A DNA stretch of 64,000 bases from Flavipsychrobacter sp. (lineage in GTDB: Bacteria; Bacteroidota; Bacteroidia; Chitinophagales; Chitinophagaceae): the NCBI GenBank assembly GCA_031292525.1, contig JARLGY010000037.1:372001-436000 (forward strand). Reading direction: 5' to 3'. Numbering within the stretch: the stretch's first letter is position 1; each line of letters starts with the position of its first letter. Positions 8,806 to 18,807 of the stretch are shown piece after piece. Under the pieces are notes generated by a model, which saw only the letters and a program-made list of their open reading frames with translations, had not been told where the DNA came from and ran no database searches. Made by a program: the position numbers and the translations under genes.

Positions 8806-9517
8806 TATTTATCATATTAAAATAAGCGCAAGCACTTATTGCGGCAGTTTCGGTACGCAGACGACGAGTACCCAATGATACCGGGGTATAGCCTACCCCT
8901 ACACACAAATTTACTTCCTCTGCGGTAAAATCGCCCTCAGGACCTATTAGTATTATGGCTTCTGCTCCGGGTTTTAACATTTCTGATAACTGCTGCCTTT
9001 CCTGCCCGTCCATACAGTGTGCTATTAACTTTTGGTGTTTGGGGTATTTAGTCAAAACATCTTTTAATAGCATGGCTTCTGGTAATGCAGGCAAGTAAGC
9101 CTGCTGTGACTGCAGCATAGCCGATATAAGTATCTGCTGCAAGCGATCATAACGCATTTTTTCTTTCTCAGATCGCGAAGTGAGCAATGGGATTATAGCA
9201 GCTGCACCAAGCTCAGTAGCCTTTTCGAGCATCCACTCGTTGCGCGCATTGTTCTTGGTAAACGCTACACCAAGGTATAGTCGCGCCACATCGGCAGCAT
9301 GAAATGTAACGGACTCTACTTTTACACTGCACTTTTTCTTTTCTGCTGTAGCGATGGTGGTAATAGCGGTGTACCCCTCCCCATTGGCCAATTGCAATTG
9401 TTCGCCGGTTTTCATACGCAGTACCAGCATCGTGTGCCGCACAGTGCCTTCGTCCAGCCAAAGCGTTGCACCCTGCTTCAGATCGCCGCTAAAATAAAAT
9501 TGTGGTAACGTAACCAT
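8798..9517 (-). CDS. rsmE: 16S rRNA (uracil1498-N3)-methyltransferase
   Basis: Methylates N3 of U1498 in 16S rRNA using S-adenosylmethionine. The 239-residue SPOUT-class protein has an N-terminal PUA-like part and a C-terminal knot, with IGPEGDFTAEE and LGTRRLRTETAAISA as the SAM-binding and dimer motifs. It is the first gene of a two-gene unit with the DUF4159 gene. Confidence 0.95.
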   Translation of the reverse strand: MVTLPQFYFSGDLKQGATLWLDEGTVRHTMLVLRMKTGEQLQLANGEGYTAITTIATAEKKKCSVKVESVTFHAADVARLYLGVAFTKNNARNEWMLEKATELGAAAIIPLLTSRSEKEKMRYDRLQQILISAMLQSQQAYLPALPEAMLLKDVLTKYPKHQKLIAHCMDGQERQQLSEMLKPGAEAIILIGPEGDFTAEEVNLCVGVGYTPVSLGTRRLRTETAAISACAYFNMINNG

Positions 9518-9661
9518 GAGGCAATTTACCTAAATAACTTAAAGAGTATGCAGCAATATGGCGCCAACCACAAAGCGTTTTAAAAGATCTGTAAAGCGGG
9601 AGTGCTTATAAAAAGAAGCGAGGAGGATATATTGGCAAAAACAGGGTATTTGCTTTTTATG

Positions 9662-9685
9662 CCCCGACCTTAGTTAAGGCCGGGG
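9662..9685. terminator. Hairpin downstream of the ECF sigma gene
   Basis: A 10-bp GC-rich stem (9662-9671 with 9676-9685, one mismatch) has an AGTT loop. It lies 37 bases past the sigma factor stop. The better U-tract is on the plus strand (ATATTTTAT), where no gene ends, so its orientation is uncertain. Confidence 0.6.
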
Positions 9686-9722
9686 ATATTTTATGAAGTT
9701 GCCTTGTAGGCAATAGGTACGT

Positions 9723-10313
9723 TTAGCGGAGTTGCAATTGTTTGTCAGCAATAAGCCTGCGCAGGTTGATAAGTGCATAGCGCATACGACCAAGGGCAGT
9801 ATTAATGCTTACATCACTCATATCGGCTATTTCTTTAAAACTCAGATCGCCGTATATGCGCAGCACTATTACTTCACGCTGCTCTTCGGGCAGCAGCTCT
9901 ATAAGCTGGCGTACGCTTTCGTGTGTCTGCCTCTTTTCCATAGCATCAGCAGCCGTGTCGGCAAGGGGCAGTAATGCACCTATATCGCGGCCGTCGGGCA
10001 GCGTTACAGGTATTTGCACCTTTGTACGCCTAAAGTGGTCCATACACAGGTTATGAGCTACGCGAATGGCCCATGGCAGGAACTTGCCCTGTTCGCTATA
10101 GCGGCCTTCGCGAATAGTTTTGATCATTTTCAGGAAGGCATCCTGAAAAATATCTTCAGCCATATACTTGTCTTTTACAAGCATGTAAATAGCCGTATAA
10201 ATTTTGTCTTTGTATTTGTGCACAATAACTTCCAGCGCCCGGTCTTGCCCTTCAATGAAGGCATGTATCAGTTCTGCATCTGATAGCTCAGATAATTTTT
10301 GTGTCAATTGCAT
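9723..10313 (-). CDS. ECF-type RNA polymerase sigma factor
   Basis: A sigma-70 family factor of 196 residues. Region 2 is seen in ADIFQDAFLKMIKTI, and the acidic linker is short. Region 4 is a helix-turn-helix in LPEEQREVIVLRIYGDLSFKEIA followed by SINTALGRMRYAL. An upstream ATG at 10346 is possible, but the ATG at 10313 has a good GGAG six bases before it and gives the usual N-terminus. No anti-sigma gene is adjacent, so its signal is unknown. It is transcribed alone. Confidence 0.92.
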   Translation of the reverse strand: MQLTQKLSELSDAELIHAFIEGQDRALEVIVHKYKDKIYTAIYMLVKDKYMAEDIFQDAFLKMIKTIREGRYSEQGKFLPWAIRVAHNLCMDHFRRTKVQIPVTLPDGRDIGALLPLADTAADAMEKRQTHESVRQLIELLPEEQREVIVLRIYGDLSFKEIADMSDVSINTALGRMRYALINLRRLIADKQLQLR

Positions 10314-10714
10314 ATAACTCCTACTTTTTAAAACGGTAACGTACAAATCAAATCAAACTCACAAGTGTTATTAAAGTAGAAGTATATCTTATAGAAGTGC
10401 GTTTTTAGTTTAAGTGTTAAGCAAGTGCAAAAAAGTTAAAAAAAATCAATTAACCAAATATCATTCAAAATATTTAATCAACTGCCATCTAACTGTCTGT
10501 AAATGCGTTACAATACTAATAGACGAAGAATAGTAAAAAAAGGTTGGGGAAATGGTTAAAATATTTCAGAAACATATAAATTTAATACAATAGACATTTC
10601 AACATGCATTGTAATGTCTACTTACTTAAAAATACAAATGCCCCGTAAAAACGGAGCATTTGTCATTTCACCTCAAAAAAATTATCGCTGATTAGCATAC
10701 CTAACCATCACAAA
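10314..10714. other. Intergenic region between ftsZ and sigma factor gene
   Basis: An AT-rich 401-bp gap with no gene. It contains the ftsZ terminator (10635-10662), a weaker stem-loop at 10591-10620 (8-bp stem TAGACATT/AATGTCTA), and the undefined leader of the sigma factor gene. I could not find a full TAnnTTTG box for the sigma gene. Confidence 0.6.
10635..10662 (-). terminator. Terminator of the dcw cluster
   Basis: A 12-bp stem with one mismatch (10635-10646 with 10651-10662) and an AAAA loop. On the minus strand it is followed by TATTTTTA. It lies 52 bases past the ftsZ stop and ends the long leftward cluster. Confidence 0.8.
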
Positions 10715-12340
10715 TTAATCAGGTTTCTTACCATCCAGGAAGGTATTCTTGGTCTGGAGGGTAGCCTGTGAATTGTTCTGCTTGTCATTCATACCCACGG
10801 TATAGCCGCTGTATAGGGTGTCTGAAGACGCCAGTCCATTGTCCAACTGCGTTTTCTGGCGCATATATGCCGGTACATTTTCTAGTTCTTCGCTGCTTTC
10901 ATTACCCTTAATATTGAAGCTCATGCGGCGCAGACGCTCAGCACGTTCTTCGAGAGAACGTTTCTGTTCTTCAAAACGCAGCTTTTCCTGAATCTCTTCG
11001 CGGGTAAGCTGGTGCTCGCCTATACGGGTAGGTATCTGCTCTTCTGTGATCTCATTCTTAATGATCAACTGTAAAGTCGGCTCTTCCTTCTGCTCTGGCT
11101 CTGCAACCTTGGTTGCCATTGTCATTTCAGACTCGTTAGCTACCGTACTTACATTTTCATTGGTATTAGCTACAGGTGCAGTCATCATAGCATCAACCGA
11201 ATAAGTATTCTTAACCGGAGCCATTTCAACCAATACAGGAGCCATATTGCCTGTTGCATACATGCTAGGTATTGCATCAGGTACTTTCTGTTCTACAGCA
11301 CTAAAATCGCCTAGCTTCACTATCACTTTTTCTGGCTCATTGCTCTTTGCAGCCGGCATGTTGGATACAATATCCTTATGATCAAAGCCAGTAGCTATTA
11401 CAGTTACTGCGATCTTATCGCCCAGGTTAGGATCATTACCCATACCCAGTATTACATCGCAATTATCACCAGCCTGCTGTTGTACATATGCCTGTATTGC
11501 TTCAGCTTCATCCATTGTATGTTCAAACTCCCCGGCAGCCGATGTAATGTTCAGCAGCAACCATTTAGCGCCACGTATATCATTATCATTCAGCAACGGA
11601 GAATTGAGCGCTTCTTCAACAGCACGTTCTGCACGATTTTCACCAGATACTGATGCACTACCCAATATAGCTACACCGCCATTTTTCATTACAGTGCACA
11701 CGTCAGCAAAGTCAACGTTGATCTGACCAGTGGTAGTGATCACATCTGTGATACACTTAGCAGCAGTAGCTAGTATATCATCTGCCATAGCAAATGCCTG
11801 TGTGTATGGCAGATTACCAAACTGCTGACGCAGCTTATCGTTAGAGATGATCAGAATAGTATCCACATGCTCGCGCATACGGTCTATACCTTCCTGAGCC
11901 TGCTTCATACGCCTGCGGCCTTCGTAAGTGAACGGTGTAGTAACAATACCTACAGTAAGTATATTAAGGTCGCGGCATATCTTAGATACAACCGGCGCAC
12001 CACCTGTACCTGTACCACCACCCATACCGGCAGTAATGAACGCCATGCGGGTATTTACTTTCAGTATCTTGGCAATATCTTCCAAGCTTTCTTCGCTTGC
12101 CTGTTTGCCTATTTCGGGATTTGCACCTGCACCCAAACCTTGTGTAAGATGCGGGCCCAACTGTATCTTGTTAGCTACCGGGCTCAGAGCCAGCGCCTGA
12201 GAATCTGTATTGCAGACCACAAAGTCCACACCCTCAATACCTAAATTGTGCATGTAATTGACAGCATTACTGCCGCCACCACCTACGCCTATCACCTTCA
12301 GAATAGACGACTGATTTTTGGGGATTTCAAAATGTATCAT
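10715..12340 (-). CDS. ftsZ: Cell division protein FtsZ
   Basis: The tubulin-like GTPase that forms the division ring. The GTP-binding GGGTGTG lies at residues 107-113 and the catalytic T7 loop NVDFADV at 208-214. The GTPase core ends near residue 325. At 541 residues it is longer than the roughly 380 of E. coli, because of a long low-complexity linker (about 330-450). A charged helix (EERAERLRRMSF) and conserved tail elements follow, NVPAYMR and the terminal NTFLDGKKPD. Long tails are common in Bacteroidota FtsZ. It lies 78 bases after ftsA, last in the dcw operon. Confidence 0.98.
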   Translation of the reverse strand: MIHFEIPKNQSSILKVIGVGGGGSNAVNYMHNLGIEGVDFVVCNTDSQALALSPVANKIQLGPHLTQGLGAGANPEIGKQASEESLEDIAKILKVNTRMAFITAGMGGGTGTGGAPVVSKICRDLNILTVGIVTTPFTYEGRRRMKQAQEGIDRMREHVDTILIISNDKLRQQFGNLPYTQAFAMADDILATAAKCITDVITTTGQINVDFADVCTVMKNGGVAILGSASVSGENRAERAVEEALNSPLLNDNDIRGAKWLLLNITSAAGEFEHTMDEAEAIQAYVQQQAGDNCDVILGMGNDPNLGDKIAVTVIATGFDHKDIVSNMPAAKSNEPEKVIVKLGDFSAVEQKVPDAIPSMYATGNMAPVLVEMAPVKNTYSVDAMMTAPVANTNENVSTVANESEMTMATKVAEPEQKEEPTLQLIIKNEITEEQIPTRIGEHQLTREEIQEKLRFEEQKRSLEERAERLRRMSFNIKGNESSEELENVPAYMRQKTQLDNGLASSDTLYSGYTVGMNDKQNNSQATLQTKNTFLDGKKPD

Positions 12341-12418
12341 AGCCTGTTGTTTTGGGGTTAGTAATTGCTTACTTTATTGTTGTGAATGGTTATTTATAAT
12401 GATTGTTGTGAAATTTAA

Positions 12419-13822
12419 TTATTGTATTTCCTGATCTTCTACATCTTCAAAAATGCTCATGAACTTTCCTTTAAAACCATCGAAAAGACGCTTAAAGTTT
12501 TCGCTGCGTTTCTTTGTTCTCTCTGTATTATAGGCATTATCTACAGGTGCAATCGTATCTGTTGCTTCCTGCTCTTCCGCGCTCATCAATTCAGGTGTAT
12601 CCACATCGCCAAGGTTGATGTAATTACCACCCTTGTTAGCAAAGTGCATTTTACCGCTTTCAAAATCGTGATAGCCGCGTAGTATCAACCCAATACAGGT
12701 TGAATATGCAGGGTTCATCAACGCTGCCAGGTGGCTGCCTGCCAGGTGCTCATTAGGCAAACCTATACGAGCGCCCAAGCCGGTTACATACTCTGTAAGC
12801 TGCTTTATATTGCGCAATTGTGCACCACCACCGGTAAGTATTATGCCGCCGTGCAGGTGTTTGTCCAGGCCTATCTGCTTTAGATGATACACTACATAAT
12901 CCAGTATCTCCTGCATCCTTGCCTGTATAATGTGGGCCAGGTTCTTTACAGATATTTCTTTTGCAGGTAAACCACGCAGACCCGGTATTGTTATATACTC
13001 ATTGTTTTTCGCTTCATCAGCAAGCGCCATACCAAATTGCACCTTCATCTGCTCGGCCTGCGCACGTAACACCCCCAGCCCCTGGCGTATATCGTTAGTG
13101 ATATTAACACCAGCAAATGGTATTACAGCTGTATGCTTTAATATGCCGTCATAAAACACAGCCATATCGGTAGTACCACCACCTATATCTACTATAGCCA
13201 CACCAGCCTCCAGATCTTCTTCATTCATTACAGCGGCTGCCGATGCAAGGGGTTGCAACACCAGGTCGGTAGTGATAAGAGAAGATTTATCAACGCAACG
13301 TTTTATGTTACGTATGGCGTTACGGTCGCCCGTGATGATATGGAAATTAGCGCCGATCTTTATACCACTCATTCCGATAGGATCGATAACCGAAGTGGTA
13401 TTATCAACTGTATAGTCTTGCGGTATAATGTCTATAATCTGGTCGCCAGCAGGTATATAAGTCTGGTGCTGATCGCGTATCAACAACTCTATATCTGCTT
13501 TATTAATTTCATCTTCTACATTGGTGCGTACCCTATCGCCACGGGTCTGCAGGCTTTTTATGTGCTGGCCTGCAATACCTACATACACATCCTTAATTTC
13601 TAACTGAGGGTTAGATAACAGGCATTTCTCTATTGCCTGCTCTATGGATTTGATGCACTGTTCAATATTCATGACCACACCATGACTAACGCCTGCCGAC
13701 TCTGCTTTACCAAAGCCAAGGATCTCCAGTTTGCCGAATTCATTTTTTCTTCCGGCTATAGCTACCACCTTTGTGGTACCAATGTCGAGGCCTACTATTA
13801 CGGGCTGCTGCTTAATGCTCAT
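12419..13822 (-). CDS. ftsA: Cell division protein FtsA
   Basis: An actin-like ATPase that tethers FtsZ to the membrane. The 467-residue protein shows GLDIGTTKVVAIAG (phosphate 1), the FtsA-specific 1C domain after about residue 85, VDIGGGTTDMAVF (phosphate 2) and ILTGGGAQL (adenosine motif). The C-terminal end, RLFDGFKGKFMSIFEDV, is an amphipathic helix suited to membrane binding. It sits between ftsQ (10-base gap) and ftsZ. Confidence 0.97.
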   Translation of the reverse strand: MSIKQQPVIVGLDIGTTKVVAIAGRKNEFGKLEILGFGKAESAGVSHGVVMNIEQCIKSIEQAIEKCLLSNPQLEIKDVYVGIAGQHIKSLQTRGDRVRTNVEDEINKADIELLIRDQHQTYIPAGDQIIDIIPQDYTVDNTTSVIDPIGMSGIKIGANFHIITGDRNAIRNIKRCVDKSSLITTDLVLQPLASAAAVMNEEDLEAGVAIVDIGGGTTDMAVFYDGILKHTAVIPFAGVNITNDIRQGLGVLRAQAEQMKVQFGMALADEAKNNEYITIPGLRGLPAKEISVKNLAHIIQARMQEILDYVVYHLKQIGLDKHLHGGIILTGGGAQLRNIKQLTEYVTGLGARIGLPNEHLAGSHLAALMNPAYSTCIGLILRGYHDFESGKMHFANKGGNYINLGDVDTPELMSAEEQEATDTIAPVDNAYNTERTKKRSENFKRLFDGFKGKFMSIFEDVEDQEIQ

Positions 13823-13832
13823 ATCGTGTGCT

Positions 13833-14942
13833 TTAATGTGTTTGTGTTGATGTTTTTCCCTTATAAATATATTTGTCCTTTATTATTTTTACCGGCACTT
13901 TGGGTGGCAGTTTTTTTACTGTTGGGGTTGACTGCCGGGCAATTGATGTCTTTGCAGGAACCATCTTTACAGGCACCGGTGGTGGCTTTGCAGGTGCGGT
14001 TGCCGTTTGCGATGTAACAGCGGAATTAGTAGCCGCTCCTGTTTTTGTAACCACACTAGCAGTAACAGGTGTAACCCCGTCATCGTTCTTGCTCCTCAAA
14101 CTATCCATGATGCTATTGTACCAGCTCATGGTCTTCATTCCTTTATCAACCGGCCCTTTCCATGGCAGCGAAGGCGATGCTACTACCTGTCCTTTATACC
14201 GCAGGTCCAGTCTTTGATACTTATCCCAACCTATGTGGGTCATTATTTTTTTATAGAAGAGCAGCAGGTTATCAAACTTCTCCTTCATATCGGTAGTATC
14301 ACCCAGCAAAATAATGTGGTTGCCCAGCACAGGCACCAGCTGAAATGCATAGCTACTGTCCATTGCTATCTGTGCTATCTGCGCACGCCAGAAGCTATTC
14401 TGCTCCACGTACCGTACAAGTGCCACTACTTGTCCCTTTATAGACCTGCTGATACTATCATCGTGCATCTGCGGTACATTGGTAACTATAGTAGTATAGT
14501 AGGTGTACTGTTTTGATATAGGCATTTGCGCTAGCGAGGTATCTAAATAGTAGCTGCCTCCATTGTCTTCAAATACCCTAGCCACCGGTGCACGTTGCGT
14601 TACATTCAGGTGCAGTACGTTCTGGTTGTCTATATAAGCTTGGGCATTAGCCACCCATGGATTAGCAGTAAGGATGTACTCCATACGCTGTATATCCAAT
14701 TTGTTTACAGGCATGTGCAGCACATCTACATGCCTGTCTGTTATGGCAATAGACTTCACCATATCGTTATCCAGGAACTTATATTTATCGCCGTTTGTGA
14801 TGTTTACATCTACTCCTGTCAACGTCTTCTTGTCTTCAATATTTGAAGCGCTTAGCAAAGCCGTAATACAGCCACCTGTTGCTACAAGCGCTAATAGCAC
14901 CTGCAACACCTTACGAACCGATATTTTACGCTTTGCGCTCAC
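13833..14942 (-). CDS. ftsQ: Cell division protein FtsQ/DivIB
   Basis: A bitopic divisome protein of 369 residues. A basic N-terminus and one membrane helix (about residues 11-30) are followed by a POTRA-like domain containing MEYILTANPWVANAQAYI, then a beta domain ending in the PSLPWKGP region. A proline/alanine/threonine-rich tail of about 90 residues follows, and this is longer than in E. coli FtsQ. Gene order (murC-ftsQ-ftsA) supports the call as much as the sequence, since the family is weakly conserved. The murC stop is 3 bases upstream. Confidence 0.9.
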   Translation of the reverse strand: MSAKRKISVRKVLQVLLALVATGGCITALLSASNIEDKKTLTGVDVNITNGDKYKFLDNDMVKSIAITDRHVDVLHMPVNKLDIQRMEYILTANPWVANAQAYIDNQNVLHLNVTQRAPVARVFEDNGGSYYLDTSLAQMPISKQYTYYTTIVTNVPQMHDDSISRSIKGQVVALVRYVEQNSFWRAQIAQIAMDSSYAFQLVPVLGNHIILLGDTTDMKEKFDNLLLFYKKIMTHIGWDKYQRLDLRYKGQVVASPSLPWKGPVDKGMKTMSWYNSIMDSLRSKNDDGVTPVTASVVTKTGAATNSAVTSQTATAPAKPPPVPVKMVPAKTSIARQSTPTVKKLPPKVPVKIIKDKYIYKGKTSTQTH

Positions 14943-14945
14943 TGT

Positions 14946-16298
14946 TTAGCTAAGTATTTCTTTTATTGGTTGTATCAAATGGTCTATATCGCCTGCACCT
15001 GCCGTTATCAGTAGTGCTGGTTTTTCTTTAGTTATATATTCCAGCAAGGCTTCTTTTGAAAGCACCTGATGATTCTTGTTCTTCATCCTGTCAGTGATCA
15101 TCTGTGATGTCACACCCTCCATAGGCAATTCTCGTGCGGGGTAGATATTCAGCAGTATCACATCATCGGCCATATCCAGGCTGTGGGCAAAGCCATCAGC
15201 AAGATCACGAGTACGCGTAAATAAATGCGGCTGAAATGCAATAACACATTTACGACCCGGGAACAGATGTTTCGCGCTCTGTATCAATGCCGCTAGCTCT
15301 TCAGGATGATGTGCATAGTCATCTATATACACACTGTCTGCTGTGTTCACAATATATTCAAAGCGTCTCTTTACACCTTTAAAACCCTTCAATGCTTCTA
15401 TTACGGCATCTCCATCAATACCCAGCAAATGAGTAACAGTGATGGCTGCTAATGCATTCTCTACATTGTGCATACCACCTATAGGCAATTGCACATTTTG
15501 CAGGTCCCAATCTTTACCTTTTATATTGAATATGTAGCCACCATTCAGCAATGCTATATGGGTAGCGTGCACATCTGCATGATGATCGTTAAGGCTATAT
15601 GTGATAATATGGGGCGCTTTAATGTCGGCAGCACGATGCAAACCATGCTTTACCAAAAGCGTACCACCTTCTTTTATATTACGAGTGTATTGCAGGAAGG
15701 CTTCTTCCATTTCTTCCACGGTGCCATATATATCCAAGTGATCAGCATCCATAGCTGTAAGCACAGCTATATCAGGATGAAGTTTCAGGAAGCTGCGATC
15801 ATATTCATCGGCTTCTATAACAGCTACATCTTTATCACTGCTCCAGTAGTTACGGTCATAATTTACAGAGATACCCCCCAGGAAGGCATTGCAACCATAA
15901 CCTGTTTCGCGCAACAGGTAAGCAGTCATGGTAGATATGGTGGTCTTACCATGTGTACCTGCAACAGTAACGGCAAACATAGCCTGTGTTATCCACTGCA
16001 ATACATCGCTGCGCTTGTATACTAGATAGCCATTGTCTATGTACCAGTTCAGTTCTTTATGATCCTTGGGTATTGCGGGAGTATAAACTACTAGTTCAGC
16101 TTCTTTATACACCAATGCCACGTCATCCGTAAAATGTATTTCCATACCTTCCTGCTCCAGGTGGGCTGTGAGGTCTGATGGGGTACGGTCATAACCTTTC
16201 ACTACGGCACCCTGCCTGCTGAAAAAGCGGGCCAGTGCACTCATACCGATACCACCGATACCGATAAAGCAGATCCTTTTTATGTTCCTTACGTCCAT
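14946..16298 (-). CDS. murC: UDP-N-acetylmuramate--L-alanine ligase
   Basis: Adds L-alanine to UDP-MurNAc, the first amino-acid step of peptidoglycan precursor synthesis. Its 450 residues have the N-terminal UDP-binding GIGGIGMSALA, the ATP loop GTHGKTT at 114-120, ADEYDRSF and DYAHHPEE in the central domain, and the C-terminal FQPHLFTRTRDL. It starts 4 bases after murG within the dcw cluster. Confidence 0.98.
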   Translation of the reverse strand: MDVRNIKRICFIGIGGIGMSALARFFSRQGAVVKGYDRTPSDLTAHLEQEGMEIHFTDDVALVYKEAELVVYTPAIPKDHKELNWYIDNGYLVYKRSDVLQWITQAMFAVTVAGTHGKTTISTMTAYLLRETGYGCNAFLGGISVNYDRNYWSSDKDVAVIEADEYDRSFLKLHPDIAVLTAMDADHLDIYGTVEEMEEAFLQYTRNIKEGGTLLVKHGLHRAADIKAPHIITYSLNDHHADVHATHIALLNGGYIFNIKGKDWDLQNVQLPIGGMHNVENALAAITVTHLLGIDGDAVIEALKGFKGVKRRFEYIVNTADSVYIDDYAHHPEELAALIQSAKHLFPGRKCVIAFQPHLFTRTRDLADGFAHSLDMADDVILLNIYPARELPMEGVTSQMITDRMKNKNHQVLSKEALLEYITKEKPALLITAGAGDIDHLIQPIKEILS

Positions 16299-16302
16299 TT
16301 CG

Positions 16303-17397
16303 TTATTTTATTATTTCAAATACTTTTTTTGCAATCCTTTCATCCGCATCCTTTATAGCTAGCCCACGCAGTGCCTGGCTCATTATGCCTTGCATGGTGG
16401 TATCGGCCATAAGGCTTTTTAGTTTTTTTACCAACTCACTTTTGGCCATAGCATCAGTAACCATCAGCGCAGCGTTATGCTGTGTAAGCGCCTGTGCATT
16501 GCTTGTCTGGTGATCTTCTGCAGCATATGGGAATGGCACAAAAATGACCGGCTTAGCAGCTATACACAGTTCTGATATAGCCAATGCACCCGCCCTGGAT
16601 ATTACAATATCAGCAGCAGCATAGGCATAGTCCATCTCTTTTATAAAATCATACACTTTTACTCTGCCTTTGTATAGTGATGCACTCTGTACCGCCTGAT
16701 GATAAAATTGTTTGCCTGTTTGCCACACCAGCTGCACACCGGTATCCATTATGGTTGCCAGTTGCTCATTAATAGTTTCATTTATTGTTTTAGCGCCTAA
16801 GCTTCCGCCTACAGCAAGTATTGTTGTTTTGGTAGCGTCACCACCCAGCCATACCTGGCCTTCATCGCGGGTGATATTCATCTGTGAAATATTTTTTCTT
16901 ACCGGGTTGCCGGTAAGTATCAGCCGGTCTTTAGGAAAGAATCTTTCCATGTTGGCATAGGCCACACAAATTGCTTGTGCTTTCTTGCCCAGTATCTGGT
17001 TGCTCTTCCCGGCATAGGAGTTCTGCTCCTGTATCATGGTTGGGATACCCAAACGTTGTGCCATCCTCAGAATAGGAAAACTGGCATAACCACCTACACC
17101 TATAGCAGCGTCTGGCTTAAAATCTTTAATAATCTGCTTCGCATCCCTGTAGCTCTTCAGCAACTTAAATGGCAGTGTTATATTCTTGAGTATGTTGCTC
17201 CTGTTGAAGCCCGCAATATCCAACCCTACTATTTCAAAACCTTCCTGCGGCACTTTCTCCATTTCCATCTTGCCTTTAGCGCCTACAAAAAGCAATTGAG
17301 TGCCGGGCTGCAGGCGCTGCAAAGCATGGCCTATAGCTACCGCCGGGAAGATGTGACCTCCCGTACCCCCGCCTGCTATGATGATGCGCTTACTCAT
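16303..17397 (-). CDS. murG: UDP-GlcNAc--undecaprenyl-PP-MurNAc-pentapeptide GlcNAc transferase
   Basis: Converts lipid I to lipid II on the inner face of the membrane. The 364-residue GT28 enzyme has GGGTGGHIFPA (residues 9-19), GVGGYASFP, IQEQNSYAGKSN and, in the C-terminal half, AVGGSLGAKTIN and SRAGALAISEL. The start codon directly follows the ftsW stop with no gap, so translation is probably coupled. Confidence 0.98.
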   Translation of the reverse strand: MSKRIIIAGGGTGGHIFPAVAIGHALQRLQPGTQLLFVGAKGKMEMEKVPQEGFEIVGLDIAGFNRSNILKNITLPFKLLKSYRDAKQIIKDFKPDAAIGVGGYASFPILRMAQRLGIPTMIQEQNSYAGKSNQILGKKAQAICVAYANMERFFPKDRLILTGNPVRKNISQMNITRDEGQVWLGGDATKTTILAVGGSLGAKTINETINEQLATIMDTGVQLVWQTGKQFYHQAVQSASLYKGRVKVYDFIKEMDYAYAAADIVISRAGALAISELCIAAKPVIFVPFPYAAEDHQTSNAQALTQHNAALMVTDAMAKSELVKKLKSLMADTTMQGIMSQALRGLAIKDADERIAKKVFEIIK

Positions 17398-18699
17398 TTA
17401 TGCCGGTAGTATTTTTGTTTTTTTAGGTGTTTTAATGATCAATTTACTCTTCATTTCAGTCTCGTCTTCGTCAGTATCTGCTTCAACCTCTTTAGTTTCT
17501 TTTGTGTCGGCAGCAATAGCCATATCTTTCTTCTTGCCTTCCATCTCATCTACATAGCGGCTCACGCTTAGCACTATGCCAATAGCTATACTTGTAAACC
17601 ATATAGATGAACCACCCATACTCACCATAGGCAACGTTAACCCCGTGACAGGTACCAAGTGCACGTTTACTGCCATATTCAACATGGCCTGGAATACCAA
17701 CGTGATACTCAACCCCACGGCCAGGAATGCACCGAATGCATATGGGCACCTACGGAATATTAACACGCTTCTCCACAGGAACAACAAGTACAGCATAATG
17801 AGCACTGCGCCCCCGACTAAACCATACTCCTCAATAATGATGGAATAAATAAAGTCGGAATACGGATGCGGCAGAAAATTGCGCTGCAGGCTATTGCCTG
17901 GCCCACGCCCTGTGATCCCACCATTTGCAATAGCTATTTTGGCTTGCTGCACCTGGTACACATCTTCTTTCTTGCTGCCATCTTTTTTCTTGCCGCCTGC
18001 AAAGTCTTCAATACGTTGTTGCCATGTACTTGCACGCCCAAAGTGTGTAAGCTTAGAAATAGTGAACAGCAACACCAGGCCAAATATCCCTGCCACTGCA
18101 AGCAATGCCAGATGGCGCATACGCACACGCCCTATAAAGAACAATATGCTGCATGTAGCACCAAGCATCAGCGCAGTAGAAAGGTTGGCCGGAGCAATGA
18201 ATGCACACGTGAGCAACATTGGTATAAGTACAGGCAGAAAACCTTTTTTCAAGTCTTTAATAACCGGCTGTTTAAGACTGAGTACTCGTGCCAAAAACAT
18301 GAATAAGGCAAGCTTGGCAAGATCCGAGGTCTGGAAAGTAAGATTGATGACCGGGAGCCGTATCCACCTGGAGCCTTCATTTAAAGAAGTACCGAAGAAC
18401 AAGGTCCAGATGAGCAATGGTAAGCTTATAGTGTACAACACCATAGAGATACGCGCAAAACGGGTATAGTTAATACGATGTACCCAATAGATGATGAGCA
18501 AGCCAAAGGCCAGTACCATCACTTGTTTCACCATGTAGTAGCTGGCATTCTTTTCCATACGGTAAGCAAGTGAACCAGTAGAGCTGAATACAGCCAACAG
18601 GCTGATGAAGGAGAGTATGAGCACTACAGCCCATATCACCCGGTCGCCCTGTGTTCGTTTTAGCAATTCCTGCCCGTATTGTTTACTTTTCAGCCACAT
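17398..18699 (-). CDS. ftsW: Lipid II polymerase FtsW
   Basis: A SEDS-family glycosyltransferase with about ten membrane helices, working with FtsI to make septal peptidoglycan. Recognisable signatures are SLNEGSRWIRLP in the periplasmic loop, GGITGRGPGNS, LPHPYSDFIYSIIIEEYG and the late MVSMGGSS. The 433-residue length is usual. The roughly 60-residue charged C-terminal tail after SVSRYVDEMEG is an addition of unknown role. It lies between murD (108-bp gap) and murG. Confidence 0.97.
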   Translation of the reverse strand: MWLKSKQYGQELLKRTQGDRVIWAVVLILSFISLLAVFSSTGSLAYRMEKNASYYMVKQVMVLAFGLLIIYWVHRINYTRFARISMVLYTISLPLLIWTLFFGTSLNEGSRWIRLPVINLTFQTSDLAKLALFMFLARVLSLKQPVIKDLKKGFLPVLIPMLLTCAFIAPANLSTALMLGATCSILFFIGRVRMRHLALLAVAGIFGLVLLFTISKLTHFGRASTWQQRIEDFAGGKKKDGSKKEDVYQVQQAKIAIANGGITGRGPGNSLQRNFLPHPYSDFIYSIIIEEYGLVGGAVLIMLYLLFLWRSVLIFRRCPYAFGAFLAVGLSITLVFQAMLNMAVNVHLVPVTGLTLPMVSMGGSSIWFTSIAIGIVLSVSRYVDEMEGKKKDMAIAADTKETKEVEADTDEDETEMKSKLIIKTPKKTKILPA

Positions 18700-18807
18700 T
18701 TTCTTTACTGCTTTATTACACTTGTTTTCAACCCTTCATCATATTTCCAACTAAAGCCATTCTATACTTCTATCCATCTAATCTCTAACCGATAATCCTT
18801 TTATTTA

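Noticed and set aside
17879-18469. 196-codon frame opposite ftsW
   Set aside because: Shadow of a strongly conserved gene on the other strand with no known motifs.
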